Assembly (NCBI RefSeq): GCF_900114625.1
Contig: NZ_FOZL01000001.1
Coordinates: forward strand, 3,038,001-3,102,000
Length of the DNA stretch: 64,000 nt
Reading direction: 5' to 3'
Source of the DNA: Granulicella pectinivorans
GTDB lineage: Bacteria; Acidobacteriota; Terriglobia; Terriglobales; Acidobacteriaceae
Shown: positions 16,452-24,717 of the stretch, piece after piece
How the letters are laid out: the number at the start of each line of letters is the position of its first letter
How positions within the stretch are numbered: the first letter of the stretch is position 1
Notes under the pieces: generated by a model
Told to the model about the DNA's origin: nothing
The model's database searches: none
Seen by the model: only the letters and a program-made list of their open reading frames with translations
Made by a program: the position numbers and the translations under genes

Positions 16452-17339
16452 ATGCGCCCCCGCACCCTTCTCCTCGCCGTCCTTCTTCTGCCCGCCCTCC
16501 TCCGTGCTCAAACAGACCCCAAAACCGTACCCATGGAAGGCTCCACGACCGATCCCGCCGCTCACGCCCGCATCGGCCTCAAGCCCCCCGCCAATCCAAA
16601 ACTCCCCACACTCTTCCTCGTCGGCGACTCCACCGTACGCAACGGCAAGGCCGACGGTGCCGGCGGCCAGTGGGGTTGGGGAGAGCCCCTCGCTGACCTC
16701 TTCGACCTCACCAAAATCAACGTGGACAACCGCGCCATCGGCGGCCGCTCCTCCCGCTCCTACATCATGGAAGGCCAGTGGCAGGAGACCCTCGCCCTCG
16801 TCAAACCCGGCGACATTATTCTCTTCCAGTGGGGCCATAACGACGACGGCCCACTCGATGATCCCGCACGCGCACGCGGCACCATCAAAGGCATCGGCGA
16901 CGAAACAAAGGACATCTACAATCCCATCCTCAAGATCAATGAGACCGTCCACTCCTACGGCTGGTACCTCCGCAAGTATGTCGTCGATACCATCAATGCA
17001 GGAGCTACTCCCATCCTCTGCTCACCCATCCCGCGCAAGACCTGGAAGAACGGCAAGGTCGTCCGCAACGCCGACTCCTACGGTGGCTGGGCGAAGGCCA
17101 TCGCCACCGAGCAGCACATCGCCTTCATCGACCTCAACGAGATCATTGCGCGCCAGTACGACGCCCTCGGCGAAGCCGCCGTCGAGCCCATGTTCGCCGA
17201 CCCCCATACCCACACCAGCCGTGCTGGGGCCGAGCTCAACGCCGCCGCTGTGGTTGCCGGCCTCAAAGCCCTCAACCCTGACCCAGCCGCACCCTTCTTC
17301 TCCGGAAAGGCCAAAGACATTCAGCCGTTCAAACCCTGA
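16452..17339 (+). CDS. Rhamnogalacturonan acetylesterase-like SGNH hydrolase
   Basis: A 295-residue secreted protein (signal MRPRTLLLAVLLLPALLRAQ). SGNH blocks are clear: FLVGDSTVRNG (nucleophile Ser), IGGRSSRSY (Gly), FQWGHNDDGP (Asn), and ADPHTHTSRAGA (Asp-x-x-His). The family removes acetyl groups from pectin rhamnogalacturonan outside the cytoplasm. It stands alone, without pectinases beside it. Confidence 0.9.
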   Translation: MRPRTLLLAVLLLPALLRAQTDPKTVPMEGSTTDPAAHARIGLKPPANPKLPTLFLVGDSTVRNGKADGAGGQWGWGEPLADLFDLTKINVDNRAIGGRSSRSYIMEGQWQETLALVKPGDIILFQWGHNDDGPLDDPARARGTIKGIGDETKDIYNPILKINETVHSYGWYLRKYVVDTINAGATPILCSPIPRKTWKNGKVVRNADSYGGWAKAIATEQHIAFIDLNEIIARQYDALGEAAVEPMFADPHTHTSRAGAELNAAAVVAGLKALNPDPAAPFFSGKAKDIQPFKP

Positions 17340-17369
17340 CGTCAGCGACAGGTCCGGGACAACACAACC

Positions 17370-17735
17370 TTACTCCGCGTCGATGGGCTGCCATAGCTCC
17401 ACGCGATTGTCTTCCGGATCGGTGAACCAGCCAAACTTCCCAAAATCGTAGCTCGTGCGTTGCGGGTCGACCGTGACGCCCGCTGCGATCAGCCTGTCCA
17501 GCACGCCATCCAGGTCATCCACCTGCAGGTTGATCATCGCCTTCTGTGCCGTAGGAAAGTACGCATCGCCCTGGCCGAAGAAGGAGAAGATGATCGGCGC
17601 GCGCTGCCCCGCTGCGGGAAACGCAAAGTATCCATCGGTCAGCACGAGACCGAGATGCTGCTCGTACCACGCATACAGCGCCTTCGGATCCTTCGCCCTG
17701 ACAAACGCACCACCAAAGCCAGTAACTGAAGCCAT
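17370..17735 (-). CDS. VOC-superfamily (glyoxalase/bleomycin-resistance fold) protein
   Basis: The 121-residue product starts MASVTGFGGAFVRAKDPKAL and shows the VOC pattern LYAWYEQHLGL, INLQVDDLDGVLDRL and WFTDPEDNRVELWQP. A GAGGAGG ribosome site precedes the ATG at 17735, so the longer open frame to 17855 is rejected. Members bind metals and act as lyases, dioxygenases or resistance proteins; the substrate here is unknown. Confidence 0.88.
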   Translation of the reverse strand: MASVTGFGGAFVRAKDPKALYAWYEQHLGLVLTDGYFAFPAAGQRAPIIFSFFGQGDAYFPTAQKAMINLQVDDLDGVLDRLIAAGVTVDPQRTSYDFGKFGWFTDPEDNRVELWQPIDAE

Positions 17736-17878
17736 GAAGCCTCCTCGAAAAACGACGTAGCCGGATCTGTCTCCGGCGACACAGAGCGAGTGTACATCGG
17801 AGCAAATCGTTTTCGTATGAATCGGTGAACCGGGCCACGCACTCGCCCGTATCATCCTCTACAAGGAGTCCTACGCTC

Positions 17879-18739
17879 ATGTTCCGCATGGTTCAGCGCC
17901 CTATCGGTTTGCTCGCGACCTCGCTCGTCTTCCTGTCGGGCCCGTTCCTGCACGCGCAGGCTCCCATCCTGGACGAACCCGGCTACAAGCCCACGCTCAC
18001 CTTCGATGTGGCCACGATCCGCCTTGCTCCGCCGCCCGGCCCCAACTTCCACGTCTCCGTCTCCAGTCCGGCACACTCCAGCCGCTTCGAAGCCACGAAC
18101 CTTCCGATGAAGACCCTTCTCCAGATCGCCTACGGCTTCGACGCTCCGATCGCCGGCGCTCCGGACTGGGTCGCGAATACCTTCTACGACATCCAGGCCC
18201 GTTCCGACGAAGCCGCTGACGCCCGACTCGCCAAGCTCCCCGAAAACGAGGTCCGTCTCGAGAAGCGGAACGCCATCCGCGTCCTCCTGGCTGAGCGTAT
18301 GGACCTCAAGACGCATCTCGAAACCCGCAACAGCGCGATTTACAACCTGGTCATCTTCAAAGGCGGTGTCAAGATGCAGCCGGTGCCCACGCCCCCTCCG
18401 CCAGCCGATGGAGAGCCGTCGCCACCCCCTCCGCCCTCCAACGTCCAGACGCATGGATCGCAGCATGGCCTCGAGTTCGTCGGAACGAGCGCCCCCCTGC
18501 GTGCCATCACCGCAGCCCTCAGCGCGATGGTCGAAGCACCCGTCGTGGACAAGACCGGCCTCACCGGCACCTACAACTACACCCTCCAGTTCGGCCGCGA
18601 GTGGTCCGCACGCGATCCGGAGAGCTGGCCTTCCATCTTCACCGCGGTGCAGGAGCAGCTCGGCCTCAAGCTCGAAGCAGTTCATGAGGACGTGCCCAAC
18701 CTCATCGTCGACACCATCACCAAGCCGACCGAAAACTAG
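17879..18739 (+). CDS. TIGR03435-family secreted protein
   Basis: A 286-residue protein with an AAGGAG site before the ATG at 17879 and a signal sequence (IGLLATSLVFLSGPFLHAQ). N-terminal family block: LTFDVATIRLAP. C-terminal block: VVDKTGLTGTYNYTLQF, then PSIFTAVQEQLGLKLEAV and VDTITKPTEN. A Pro-rich run lies at about residue 180 (PTPPPPADGEPSPPPPPS). It is a paralogue of 15113-15907. Function unknown. Confidence 0.9.
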   Translation: MFRMVQRPIGLLATSLVFLSGPFLHAQAPILDEPGYKPTLTFDVATIRLAPPPGPNFHVSVSSPAHSSRFEATNLPMKTLLQIAYGFDAPIAGAPDWVANTFYDIQARSDEAADARLAKLPENEVRLEKRNAIRVLLAERMDLKTHLETRNSAIYNLVIFKGGVKMQPVPTPPPPADGEPSPPPPPSNVQTHGSQHGLEFVGTSAPLRAITAALSAMVEAPVVDKTGLTGTYNYTLQFGREWSARDPESWPSIFTAVQEQLGLKLEAVHEDVPNLIVDTITKPTEN

Positions 18740-18751
18740 CCCGCCAACCCA

Positions 18752-19522
18752 TCACTTCTTGGAGCTTTCCTCCACAGCGGGAAGGGAACTGAGGTAGCGC
18801 ACCAGCACAGGCAGATCCTCCGGAGCAATCCTCTTCTCATACGACTGCATCGGGTTTGTGTCGACCACCGTCAACGAACGCAGCTCCGGCTTGGAGTAAC
18901 TGACAGTCGTTCCCGACGTGTCGATCACGCGCACGGTGTGCTCGTCTTCGCTCACCATACGACCCATCGTCGTCTTGCCATCGACCGTGGTGATCGTCGC
19001 CAGCCTGTTCTCCCGAGCAAGCGTCGGATGCGGATGCACGATCGCCTCCCGGATCTGAACCGCCGTGCGTCGCGCTCCCACCCCATTCAACTCCGGCCCG
19101 ATATAGCCACCCTGCTTTTCAATGCGATGGCAGATCACGCAGCCATTGTCGGCAATCAGCCCATTCACCGTATTCAGCTCTGCGGAACTCAGCGCATCGT
19201 GTCCAGCGGCTGGCGTCGCAGCAGCCTGTCCAGACCCATCCTTGGCATAGTGCGCCACCAGATACACCACGACCTTGTTCAGATCCTCCGGTGTTCCGTC
19301 CGCACCGCGAGACGCCATCTCAAAGACGCTCTTCTTCCACTCCTCCGGAGTCTTCTTCGCGGCAGTCACCATATCCGCGCGGTGGCACGCCGTGCAGTTG
19401 TGGACGAACTCCGCCTTGCCGGTCCCATCCGGCAGAGCCTGCCCATAGGCTGCCGTCGAAAGCCCAAGCCCGCACAGCAAAGCGCACATCCCGCCCCACA
19501 CTCCGTTCAATCTCCGGTCCAT
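18752..19522 (-). CDS. Secreted c-type cytochrome with two CxxCH motifs
   Basis: A 256-residue protein with a signal (GVWGGMCALLCGLGLSTAAYG). Haem sites: CTACH near residue 42 and CVICH near 128. The C-terminal part (ATITTVDGKTTMGRMVSEDE, then LPVLVRYLSSL) matches the tail seen in haem proteins paired with quinoprotein dehydrogenases. It follows the PQQ sugar dehydrogenase on the same strand and is its likely electron acceptor in the periplasm. The ATG at 19522 is preferred because the upstream in-frame ATG at 19570 lies inside a strong hairpin. Confidence 0.85.
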   Translation of the reverse strand: MDRRLNGVWGGMCALLCGLGLSTAAYGQALPDGTGKAEFVHNCTACHRADMVTAAKKTPEEWKKSVFEMASRGADGTPEDLNKVVVYLVAHYAKDGSGQAAATPAAGHDALSSAELNTVNGLIADNGCVICHRIEKQGGYIGPELNGVGARRTAVQIREAIVHPHPTLARENRLATITTVDGKTTMGRMVSEDEHTVRVIDTSGTTVSYSKPELRSLTVVDTNPMQSYEKRIAPEDLPVLVRYLSSLPAVEESSKK

Positions 19523-19561
19523 ATCGTCATCGCTCTTCTTGGTTGTAAAGAGTGGAAGATC

Positions 19562-19594
19562 GCGGTCCACCGTTCATCGGCAACGGTGGACCGC
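19562..19594 (-). terminator. Intergenic hairpin between sugar dehydrogenase and cytochrome genes
   Basis: GCGGTCCACCGTT pairs perfectly with AACGGTGGACCGC around a 7-base loop. On the minus strand it lies just after the dehydrogenase stop and before the cytochrome start. There is no T run, so it may be an mRNA-stability or attenuation structure rather than a full terminator. Confidence 0.55.
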
Positions 19595-19612
19595 AACGCC
19601 TGGAGACGCCCT

Positions 19613-20836
19613 TTACTGCGGCGTCAGATGATACAGAGCACCCGGCTTGGCATCCTCGATCATCCACAGCGAGCCATCCGGCGCAACCTCGATATCCCGG
19701 ATCCTGTGCCCGACATCCCAACGCTCCACCGCCTTTGCGCCGCCCTTGCCATCGAACGTGAGGCGAACGAGCGCCTTCGCGGCCAGCCCGCTCACAAGAG
19801 CCGAGCCGTTCCACTGCGGAAACTGCGTCCCCTTGTAGAACATCAGGTTGCCCGGAGCGACCACCGGGACCCAATAGAGCACAGGCTTCGCCAGGTCGGG
19901 CCGTGTATCCGGACTCGGAATCGCCACCCCGTTATAGTTCTTGCCATACGAGACCAGCGGCCATCCATAGTTCTTGCCCGGCTCGATCAGGTTCAGCTCA
20001 TCGCCGCCGCGCGGACCATGCTCCAGCTCCCACAACCGGCCATCCGGCGCGAACGCCAGTCCATACGGCGTGCGAATGCCCGAAGCCCACGTCTCCGCCG
20101 GAGTCAGATTCGGCCCGGGAAACGTGTACGTTCTCACCGTGGGAGCCGTCTTCGCCTCTTCCGTATCCGCGGGCGGGTCGATCACCGTCACCGTCTGCGT
20201 CCCTGTCTTGCCTGCCATCGGATTCCCCGGAGCCGGCTTGCCATCCAGCGTCAGGTGCAGAATCTTGCCCAGTGGCTGGTTCGGGTCCTGCGCCGGCGTC
20301 ATGCGCTGACGATCGCCCGAAGTCAGAAACAGCGACTTGCCATCCGGAGCAAACGCAACCACGCCGCCGAACTGACCGCCCTCGCCCCGCTCGCCATCGC
20401 GCCAGATCACCTGCAGCCCCTCCAGGCTCGCCGTATCCGTGCCGATCTTCAACTGTGCCCGCGCCAGCGCCAGGCTCGAACCACCTGGCTCACCCGGCTC
20501 GGAGTACGTCAGGTACACGAAGTGGTCCTTTGCATAGTGCGGCGACAGATAAACACCCAGCATCCCGCCCTGGCCGCGCCATAGAACGGCTGGCGTGCCC
20601 GTAATCGGGGTCTTCGCTCCCTGCGGGGTCACAAGCTGCAAACCGCCTACCTTCTCGGTAATCAGCATCCGGCCATCGGGCAGAAAAGCAATCTTCCACG
20701 GCAGGCTCAACGTCGTGACCTGCTCCATCTTGAAGGGCAGGCTGGCCTCGGGCTTCTGTTCCCCTACGTTCACCTGTGCCCATGCTCCGCTCGCGGACAT
20801 GGCTAGGCAAAGCCCCGCGATCGCTATGTGCTTCAT
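19613..20836 (-). CDS. PQQ-dependent aldose sugar dehydrogenase (soluble GDH/YliI-like)
   Basis: A 407-residue periplasmic protein (signal MKHIAIAGLCLAMSASGAWA). The beta-propeller GSDH family pattern is present: LPWKIAFLPDGRMLITEKVG, RGQGGMLGVYLSPHY, GIRTPYGLAFAPDGRLWE, then HGPRGGDELNLIEPGKNYGWP, which holds the catalytic/PQQ contact region. It oxidises aldoses to lactones and passes electrons to an acceptor, probably the cytochrome encoded next. No PQQ synthesis genes are seen here. Confidence 0.92.
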   Translation of the reverse strand: MKHIAIAGLCLAMSASGAWAQVNVGEQKPEASLPFKMEQVTTLSLPWKIAFLPDGRMLITEKVGGLQLVTPQGAKTPITGTPAVLWRGQGGMLGVYLSPHYAKDHFVYLTYSEPGEPGGSSLALARAQLKIGTDTASLEGLQVIWRDGERGEGGQFGGVVAFAPDGKSLFLTSGDRQRMTPAQDPNQPLGKILHLTLDGKPAPGNPMAGKTGTQTVTVIDPPADTEEAKTAPTVRTYTFPGPNLTPAETWASGIRTPYGLAFAPDGRLWELEHGPRGGDELNLIEPGKNYGWPLVSYGKNYNGVAIPSPDTRPDLAKPVLYWVPVVAPGNLMFYKGTQFPQWNGSALVSGLAAKALVRLTFDGKGGAKAVERWDVGHRIRDIEVAPDGSLWMIEDAKPGALYHLTPQ

Positions 20837-20971
20837 CTCGTTCTCCCTCTATGGCTAAACTAATCCCACGTTGAAAAAGCTTCCTCACGACAACGCGCGC
20901 CATCGTGATAGTTCACTTCGTAACAGAGTAACGCGCTTCGCCGTTTGTGGCATGAACCATCCGCCGTCCGT

Positions 20972-21673
20972 TCACCGCGCAGGTGCCGGCACCGTCGCAT
21001 CACGCCGCGGCGACGGAACCGCCCGCAGACTGAAGCTCGCAATCGTCGCGGGACTGCTCCCCGAACGCACCTGCAGGGTCCCGAGAACCTCGGTCGCCAG
21101 CGGCGTCTGGTCGCGCAGCCGAAACACCAGCACTCCAGGCTGCACCTCTTTCGCGGACAGCAGGCTGAACCCTCCGGTCTGCTGCCTCAGCTCCATCTGT
21201 GCCGCTGCCGCTGAGCCTCCCGCAACATTGGGCAGCACATCGCCAAGCGAGGCCTGATTCGCCGTGTTGAAGGCGGCAAGCCATCCATAGAGCAATCGCC
21301 CGGCCGCCGAGTCTGGGATCAGCCCCACCTGCTCACCGAACCGCGGCAGACGCACAAGGATCGTCGGGTGAACGCTGCTCACATGGTCGCCCTTCCGCCC
21401 GGGCACAGGAGCGTCCGCAGGATCCCCCAGCACAATCGTGTCGATCTGATTCGGGTCGTCTTTGTCCTCGGCAGCCCCCCGCTCACCCGCCGAGCGCGCC
21501 GCCCCGGAATCATCCGAGCTCCGCGAGAGATGTCCGTTGTGAGCCAGCGCATACAGCACCGACGAGAGCGCAGCCGCCGCCACCATGATCGCGAACAGCA
21601 CGGCTCCTGGCCGCAGCGGCTGCCGCCCGGTGAGATAGAAAACGGGAACTCCGGTGGCGCGTGGCGGCTCCAT
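20972..21673 (-). CDS. Membrane-anchored protein of unknown function
   Basis: A 233-residue protein with one N-terminal transmembrane segment (AVLFAIMVAAAALSSVLYAL), a charged Ser/Asp/Glu-rich linker, and a C-terminal domain containing LLYGWLAAFNTAN, ELRQQTGGFSLLSAKEV and PATIASFSLRAVP. This last domain resembles the NTF2-like segment attached to some acidobacterial serine hydrolases, but no hydrolase domain is present. Function not recognised. Confidence 0.6.
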   Translation of the reverse strand: MEPPRATGVPVFYLTGRQPLRPGAVLFAIMVAAAALSSVLYALAHNGHLSRSSDDSGAARSAGERGAAEDKDDPNQIDTIVLGDPADAPVPGRKGDHVSSVHPTILVRLPRFGEQVGLIPDSAAGRLLYGWLAAFNTANQASLGDVLPNVAGGSAAAAQMELRQQTGGFSLLSAKEVQPGVLVFRLRDQTPLATEVLGTLQVRSGSSPATIASFSLRAVPSPRRDATVPAPAR

Positions 21674-21999
21674 CTTGGTCCTCGGCTCTTTGGTCCTTGG
21701 CTGGTCCGGCGATCGTCCGCCACCAGGGGGCCAGATCGGTTCGTGCAGACAGCCGGACGCCCGAACCGTCTCGCATTCTCATCGCGGTGCGCTCGAAAAC
21801 TGGCTTTGCAAGATGAATCTACCATCACCAGACGTCGCTCGAAGGCTGCGTCCGCGATGTTGATACCGTGAAGTTTACGAGGAGGGGATGCAAAGGCATT
21901 CTATTTTCAGCCACTTCTGGAATCTCGGTTCTCGATAGCTGCGTCAATAAGTAGAGCAAGCTTTAGGATCGCGGAGCTCGGACGCATTTGATCGATCAC
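21674..21999. other. Intergenic region between divergent genes
   Basis: About 325 bases with no convincing gene, hairpin or RNA. Should hold the promoters of the leftward membrane protein and the rightward EAL protein. Confidence 0.4.
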
Positions 22000-24615
22000 A
22001 TGTACCAGTCGATTCCAGCCGCTCTCCCCGCCGAGGAGGAGCAACGGCTCGCGGCGCTGTCCCGGTACAGCATCATGGACACCCCTGTCGATCCTCTTTT
22101 CGATCAACTCACCACCATCGGTGCCTCCCTCTTTCATGCACCGCTCTGTCTCATCACTCTGATCGGGAAGAACCGGCAGTTCATCGAGTCCAGCTTCGGG
22201 GCGGAGATGCGTGAGGCATCGCGCGACGATTCCTTCTGCGGCCATCTCCTGCTGGAAACAGAAACCATGGTGGTCCTGGACGCCACGACGGACGTTCGCT
22301 TCGCCCGCAACCCCCACGTGCTGGGGGAATCCCACGTTCGCTTCTATGCAGGAGCTCCGTTGCTGAGCAGCGATGGATACAAGATCGGTACATTCTGCAT
22401 CTTCGACTTCGTCGCCCGCACCGAGTTCGCAGACAGCGACCGGAAGTCGCTCAGCCGTTTCGCGAGCCTCACCTCCAATCTGTTGGAACAACGGATCGTG
22501 GCAATGGAACTCGCCCACTCGCAGGAGCAACTCCGCGTCGCCGCGGAACATGCGAATGAGATCCTCGAAAGCACCCTGGACTCCATCGTTCTGTTCAACC
22601 ACGATTGGGAGATTACCTTCCAGAACGAGAACGCGAATCGATTTACCGATGCAAGAGGAGACGTGCTGGGCAGGAACCTCTGGAGAGCGTTTCCGGAGGC
22701 TCTTGGCACACCCTTCGAACGTCACCTGCGGCGGGCCGCCCGGGAACGTGTCCGCATCGACTTTGAGGACTTTTACCCGGGATCCAACACCTGGTTCAAA
22801 GTCTCCATTCATCCCGCCACGAACGGCCTCGTCGTCTTCTTCCGCGATGTGACGGCGGCACATGCGCTGCAATCGGCAACCCGGTTGAAGGAAGAACGCT
22901 ACCGCCTCGCGACGCCAAGCCTCCGGGACGGCATCTGGGATTGGGAGGTACAGACCGGAAAGGCCTTTTTCTCCGCGAGCTGGCAACAGATTCTTGGTCT
23001 CCCCGCAGTCGAACACTTCGGCGACATCGCGCATTGGTTCGATCGCTTCCATCCCAAAGATGCCCTGCGCCGGGATCGGGAGGGAGCCATCCTCGCCAGT
23101 GGCCACGACTCCGACTTCGAGGGAGAATATCGCATCGCGCACGCAGACGGCACATGGCACTGGATGCGCAGCCGAGGCAACATCGTACGCAACCAGGACG
23201 GCGCAATCATCCGCATGACGGGCTCCATGAGCGACATCACGGAATACCGCTGCGTCGATCCCCTGACCGGTCTTCACACGCGTAGCTGTTTGCTGGAACA
23301 CCTCGAGTATCGGCTCGATGCGGAGAGCCCGAGAAACAAAACGTTCGCCCTCATCAAGATCGGCATGCACCACTTCAAGCACATCAACGACTCCTTCGGA
23401 CATCGGGAAGGGGACAGGATCCTGGTCGAGATCGCCCGCCGATTGCAGGAGACCCTTGCCGGCAATAGCATCCAGGACGGATTCTCCCCCTCAGGCACCA
23501 ATCGCATCGTGGCGCCCGCGGACGACTTCACCTCCCTCAGCGTGGTGGCACGCATGCGCGGTGTCGTGTTCGCCATTCTGCTGGGAGGCGTGCGTGACGT
23601 GGAGGATGTCGTCACCTATGCGAACCTCCTTCAGGTGATCCTCAGTGCTCCCGTAGAGTCCGAAGGACAAACCCTCTCCGTCACCGCCAGGATAGGGATC
23701 GTCATGTGTCAACGCGACTATACGAGCGCCGAACGGATCGTCGAAGATGCCGATGTCGCGATGCATCAGGCCAAGGATGCAGAGTCGGAGACGCCCATCG
23801 TCTTCCAGGCTGACATGCGCGAGCGCACGCAGCGCAGGCTGGAGTTGGAGTCGGATCTGCGCAGCGCCGTCACCGAGCAGCAGCTCCTCCTCCACTATCA
23901 ACCGAAAGTCATTCTAAGCACCGGCCAGATATCGGGTTTTGAAGCCTTGGTGCGCTGGCGTCATCCCACCCGGGGCATGATCTCACCTGCTGAGTTCATT
24001 CCAAATGCCGAGAACAATGGACTGATCGTGGAGATTGGACAGTGGACTCTCGAGGAAGCGATGCGTCAGCTCCAGTCGTGGACGGAAGCGGGGATCGTCA
24101 CCTCGTCCACCAACATGGCGGTCAATCTCTCCACCCGGCAGTTCCAGGATCGAACCCTCCTCGAGGCCATACGGAGAGTCCTCGAAGAACGATCGAGTGT
24201 CGCTGCCAATCTCACCCTCGAAGTCACGGAGAGCGCCCTGATCGGAAATATGGAGCTCGCCAAGCAGAAGCTGGATGCGCTGCGGGGTCTCGGTGTTCGT
24301 CTCGATCTGGATGACTTCGGAACGGGCTACTCGTCTCTCCACTATCTCCATCGACTCCCCTTCCACTCGCTCAAGATCGATCAGTCGTTCGTCCGCAGCC
24401 TCGAAGAGAGTGAAGAGAGCCTCGCCATTGCTCGCTCCATCATCCAGTTGGGTGCCTCACTCAATATGTGCGTCATCGCGGAAGGCGTGGAGACCGCGCA
24501 ACAGCGGGACCGCCTGATCGGCCTCGGCTGCCGCTACGGACAGGGATACTTCTTTTCCAAACCGTTGCCCGCAGCGCAGATGGAAAAGTTGCTGCGGGAC
24601 AGACAAAACTCCTGA
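22000..24615 (+). CDS. GAF-PAS-PAS-(degenerate GGDEF)-EAL signalling protein
   Basis: The protein is about 871 residues. An N-terminal GAF domain occupies about 15-165 (FIESSFGAEMREASRDDSFC, typical of GAF-GGDEF proteins). Two PAS regions follow at roughly 185-300 and 310-430 (GIWDWEVQTGKAFFSASW). In the GGDEF domain (about 430-610) the signature is replaced by RMRGVVFAILL, so cyclase activity should be lost. The EAL domain keeps FEALVRWRHP, LTLEVTESALI, DDFGTGYSSLHYL and AEGVET, so c-di-GMP phosphodiesterase activity is likely, perhaps tuned by the dead GGDEF. Start: ATG at 22000, or an in-frame TTG at 21988. Confidence 0.9.
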   Translation: MYQSIPAALPAEEEQRLAALSRYSIMDTPVDPLFDQLTTIGASLFHAPLCLITLIGKNRQFIESSFGAEMREASRDDSFCGHLLLETETMVVLDATTDVRFARNPHVLGESHVRFYAGAPLLSSDGYKIGTFCIFDFVARTEFADSDRKSLSRFASLTSNLLEQRIVAMELAHSQEQLRVAAEHANEILESTLDSIVLFNHDWEITFQNENANRFTDARGDVLGRNLWRAFPEALGTPFERHLRRAARERVRIDFEDFYPGSNTWFKVSIHPATNGLVVFFRDVTAAHALQSATRLKEERYRLATPSLRDGIWDWEVQTGKAFFSASWQQILGLPAVEHFGDIAHWFDRFHPKDALRRDREGAILASGHDSDFEGEYRIAHADGTWHWMRSRGNIVRNQDGAIIRMTGSMSDITEYRCVDPLTGLHTRSCLLEHLEYRLDAESPRNKTFALIKIGMHHFKHINDSFGHREGDRILVEIARRLQETLAGNSIQDGFSPSGTNRIVAPADDFTSLSVVARMRGVVFAILLGGVRDVEDVVTYANLLQVILSAPVESEGQTLSVTARIGIVMCQRDYTSAERIVEDADVAMHQAKDAESETPIVFQADMRERTQRRLELESDLRSAVTEQQLLLHYQPKVILSTGQISGFEALVRWRHPTRGMISPAEFIPNAENNGLIVEIGQWTLEEAMRQLQSWTEAGIVTSSTNMAVNLSTRQFQDRTLLEAIRRVLEERSSVAANLTLEVTESALIGNMELAKQKLDALRGLGVRLDLDDFGTGYSSLHYLHRLPFHSLKIDQSFVRSLEESEESLAIARSIIQLGASLNMCVIAEGVETAQQRDRLIGLGCRYGQGYFFSKPLPAAQMEKLLRDRQNS

Positions 24616-24648
24616 GGCACCCTGACAAACGGCATCTCTCGCCACAAA

Positions 24649-24682
24649 ACGAAGGCTTCCACCCTGGGGCGGAAGCCTTCGT
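24649..24682 (-). terminator. Rho-independent terminator for the SIS-domain gene
   Basis: ACGAAGGCTTCC pairs with GGAAGCCTTCGT (12 bp, 10-base loop). On the minus strand it is followed by TTTTGTGG, and it lies 36 bases after the stop of the leftward SIS gene. It also sits after the rightward EAL gene, where no T run follows. Confidence 0.7.
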
Positions 24683-24717
24683 CTCAACCTCATCCCTTAA
24701 TATCCGTGAACGCGCTT

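Noticed and set aside
18938..20584. A 548-residue plus-strand open frame
   Set aside because: It is antisense to the cytochrome and PQQ dehydrogenase genes, is Arg/His/Pro-rich and has no domain features; a GC-driven shadow.
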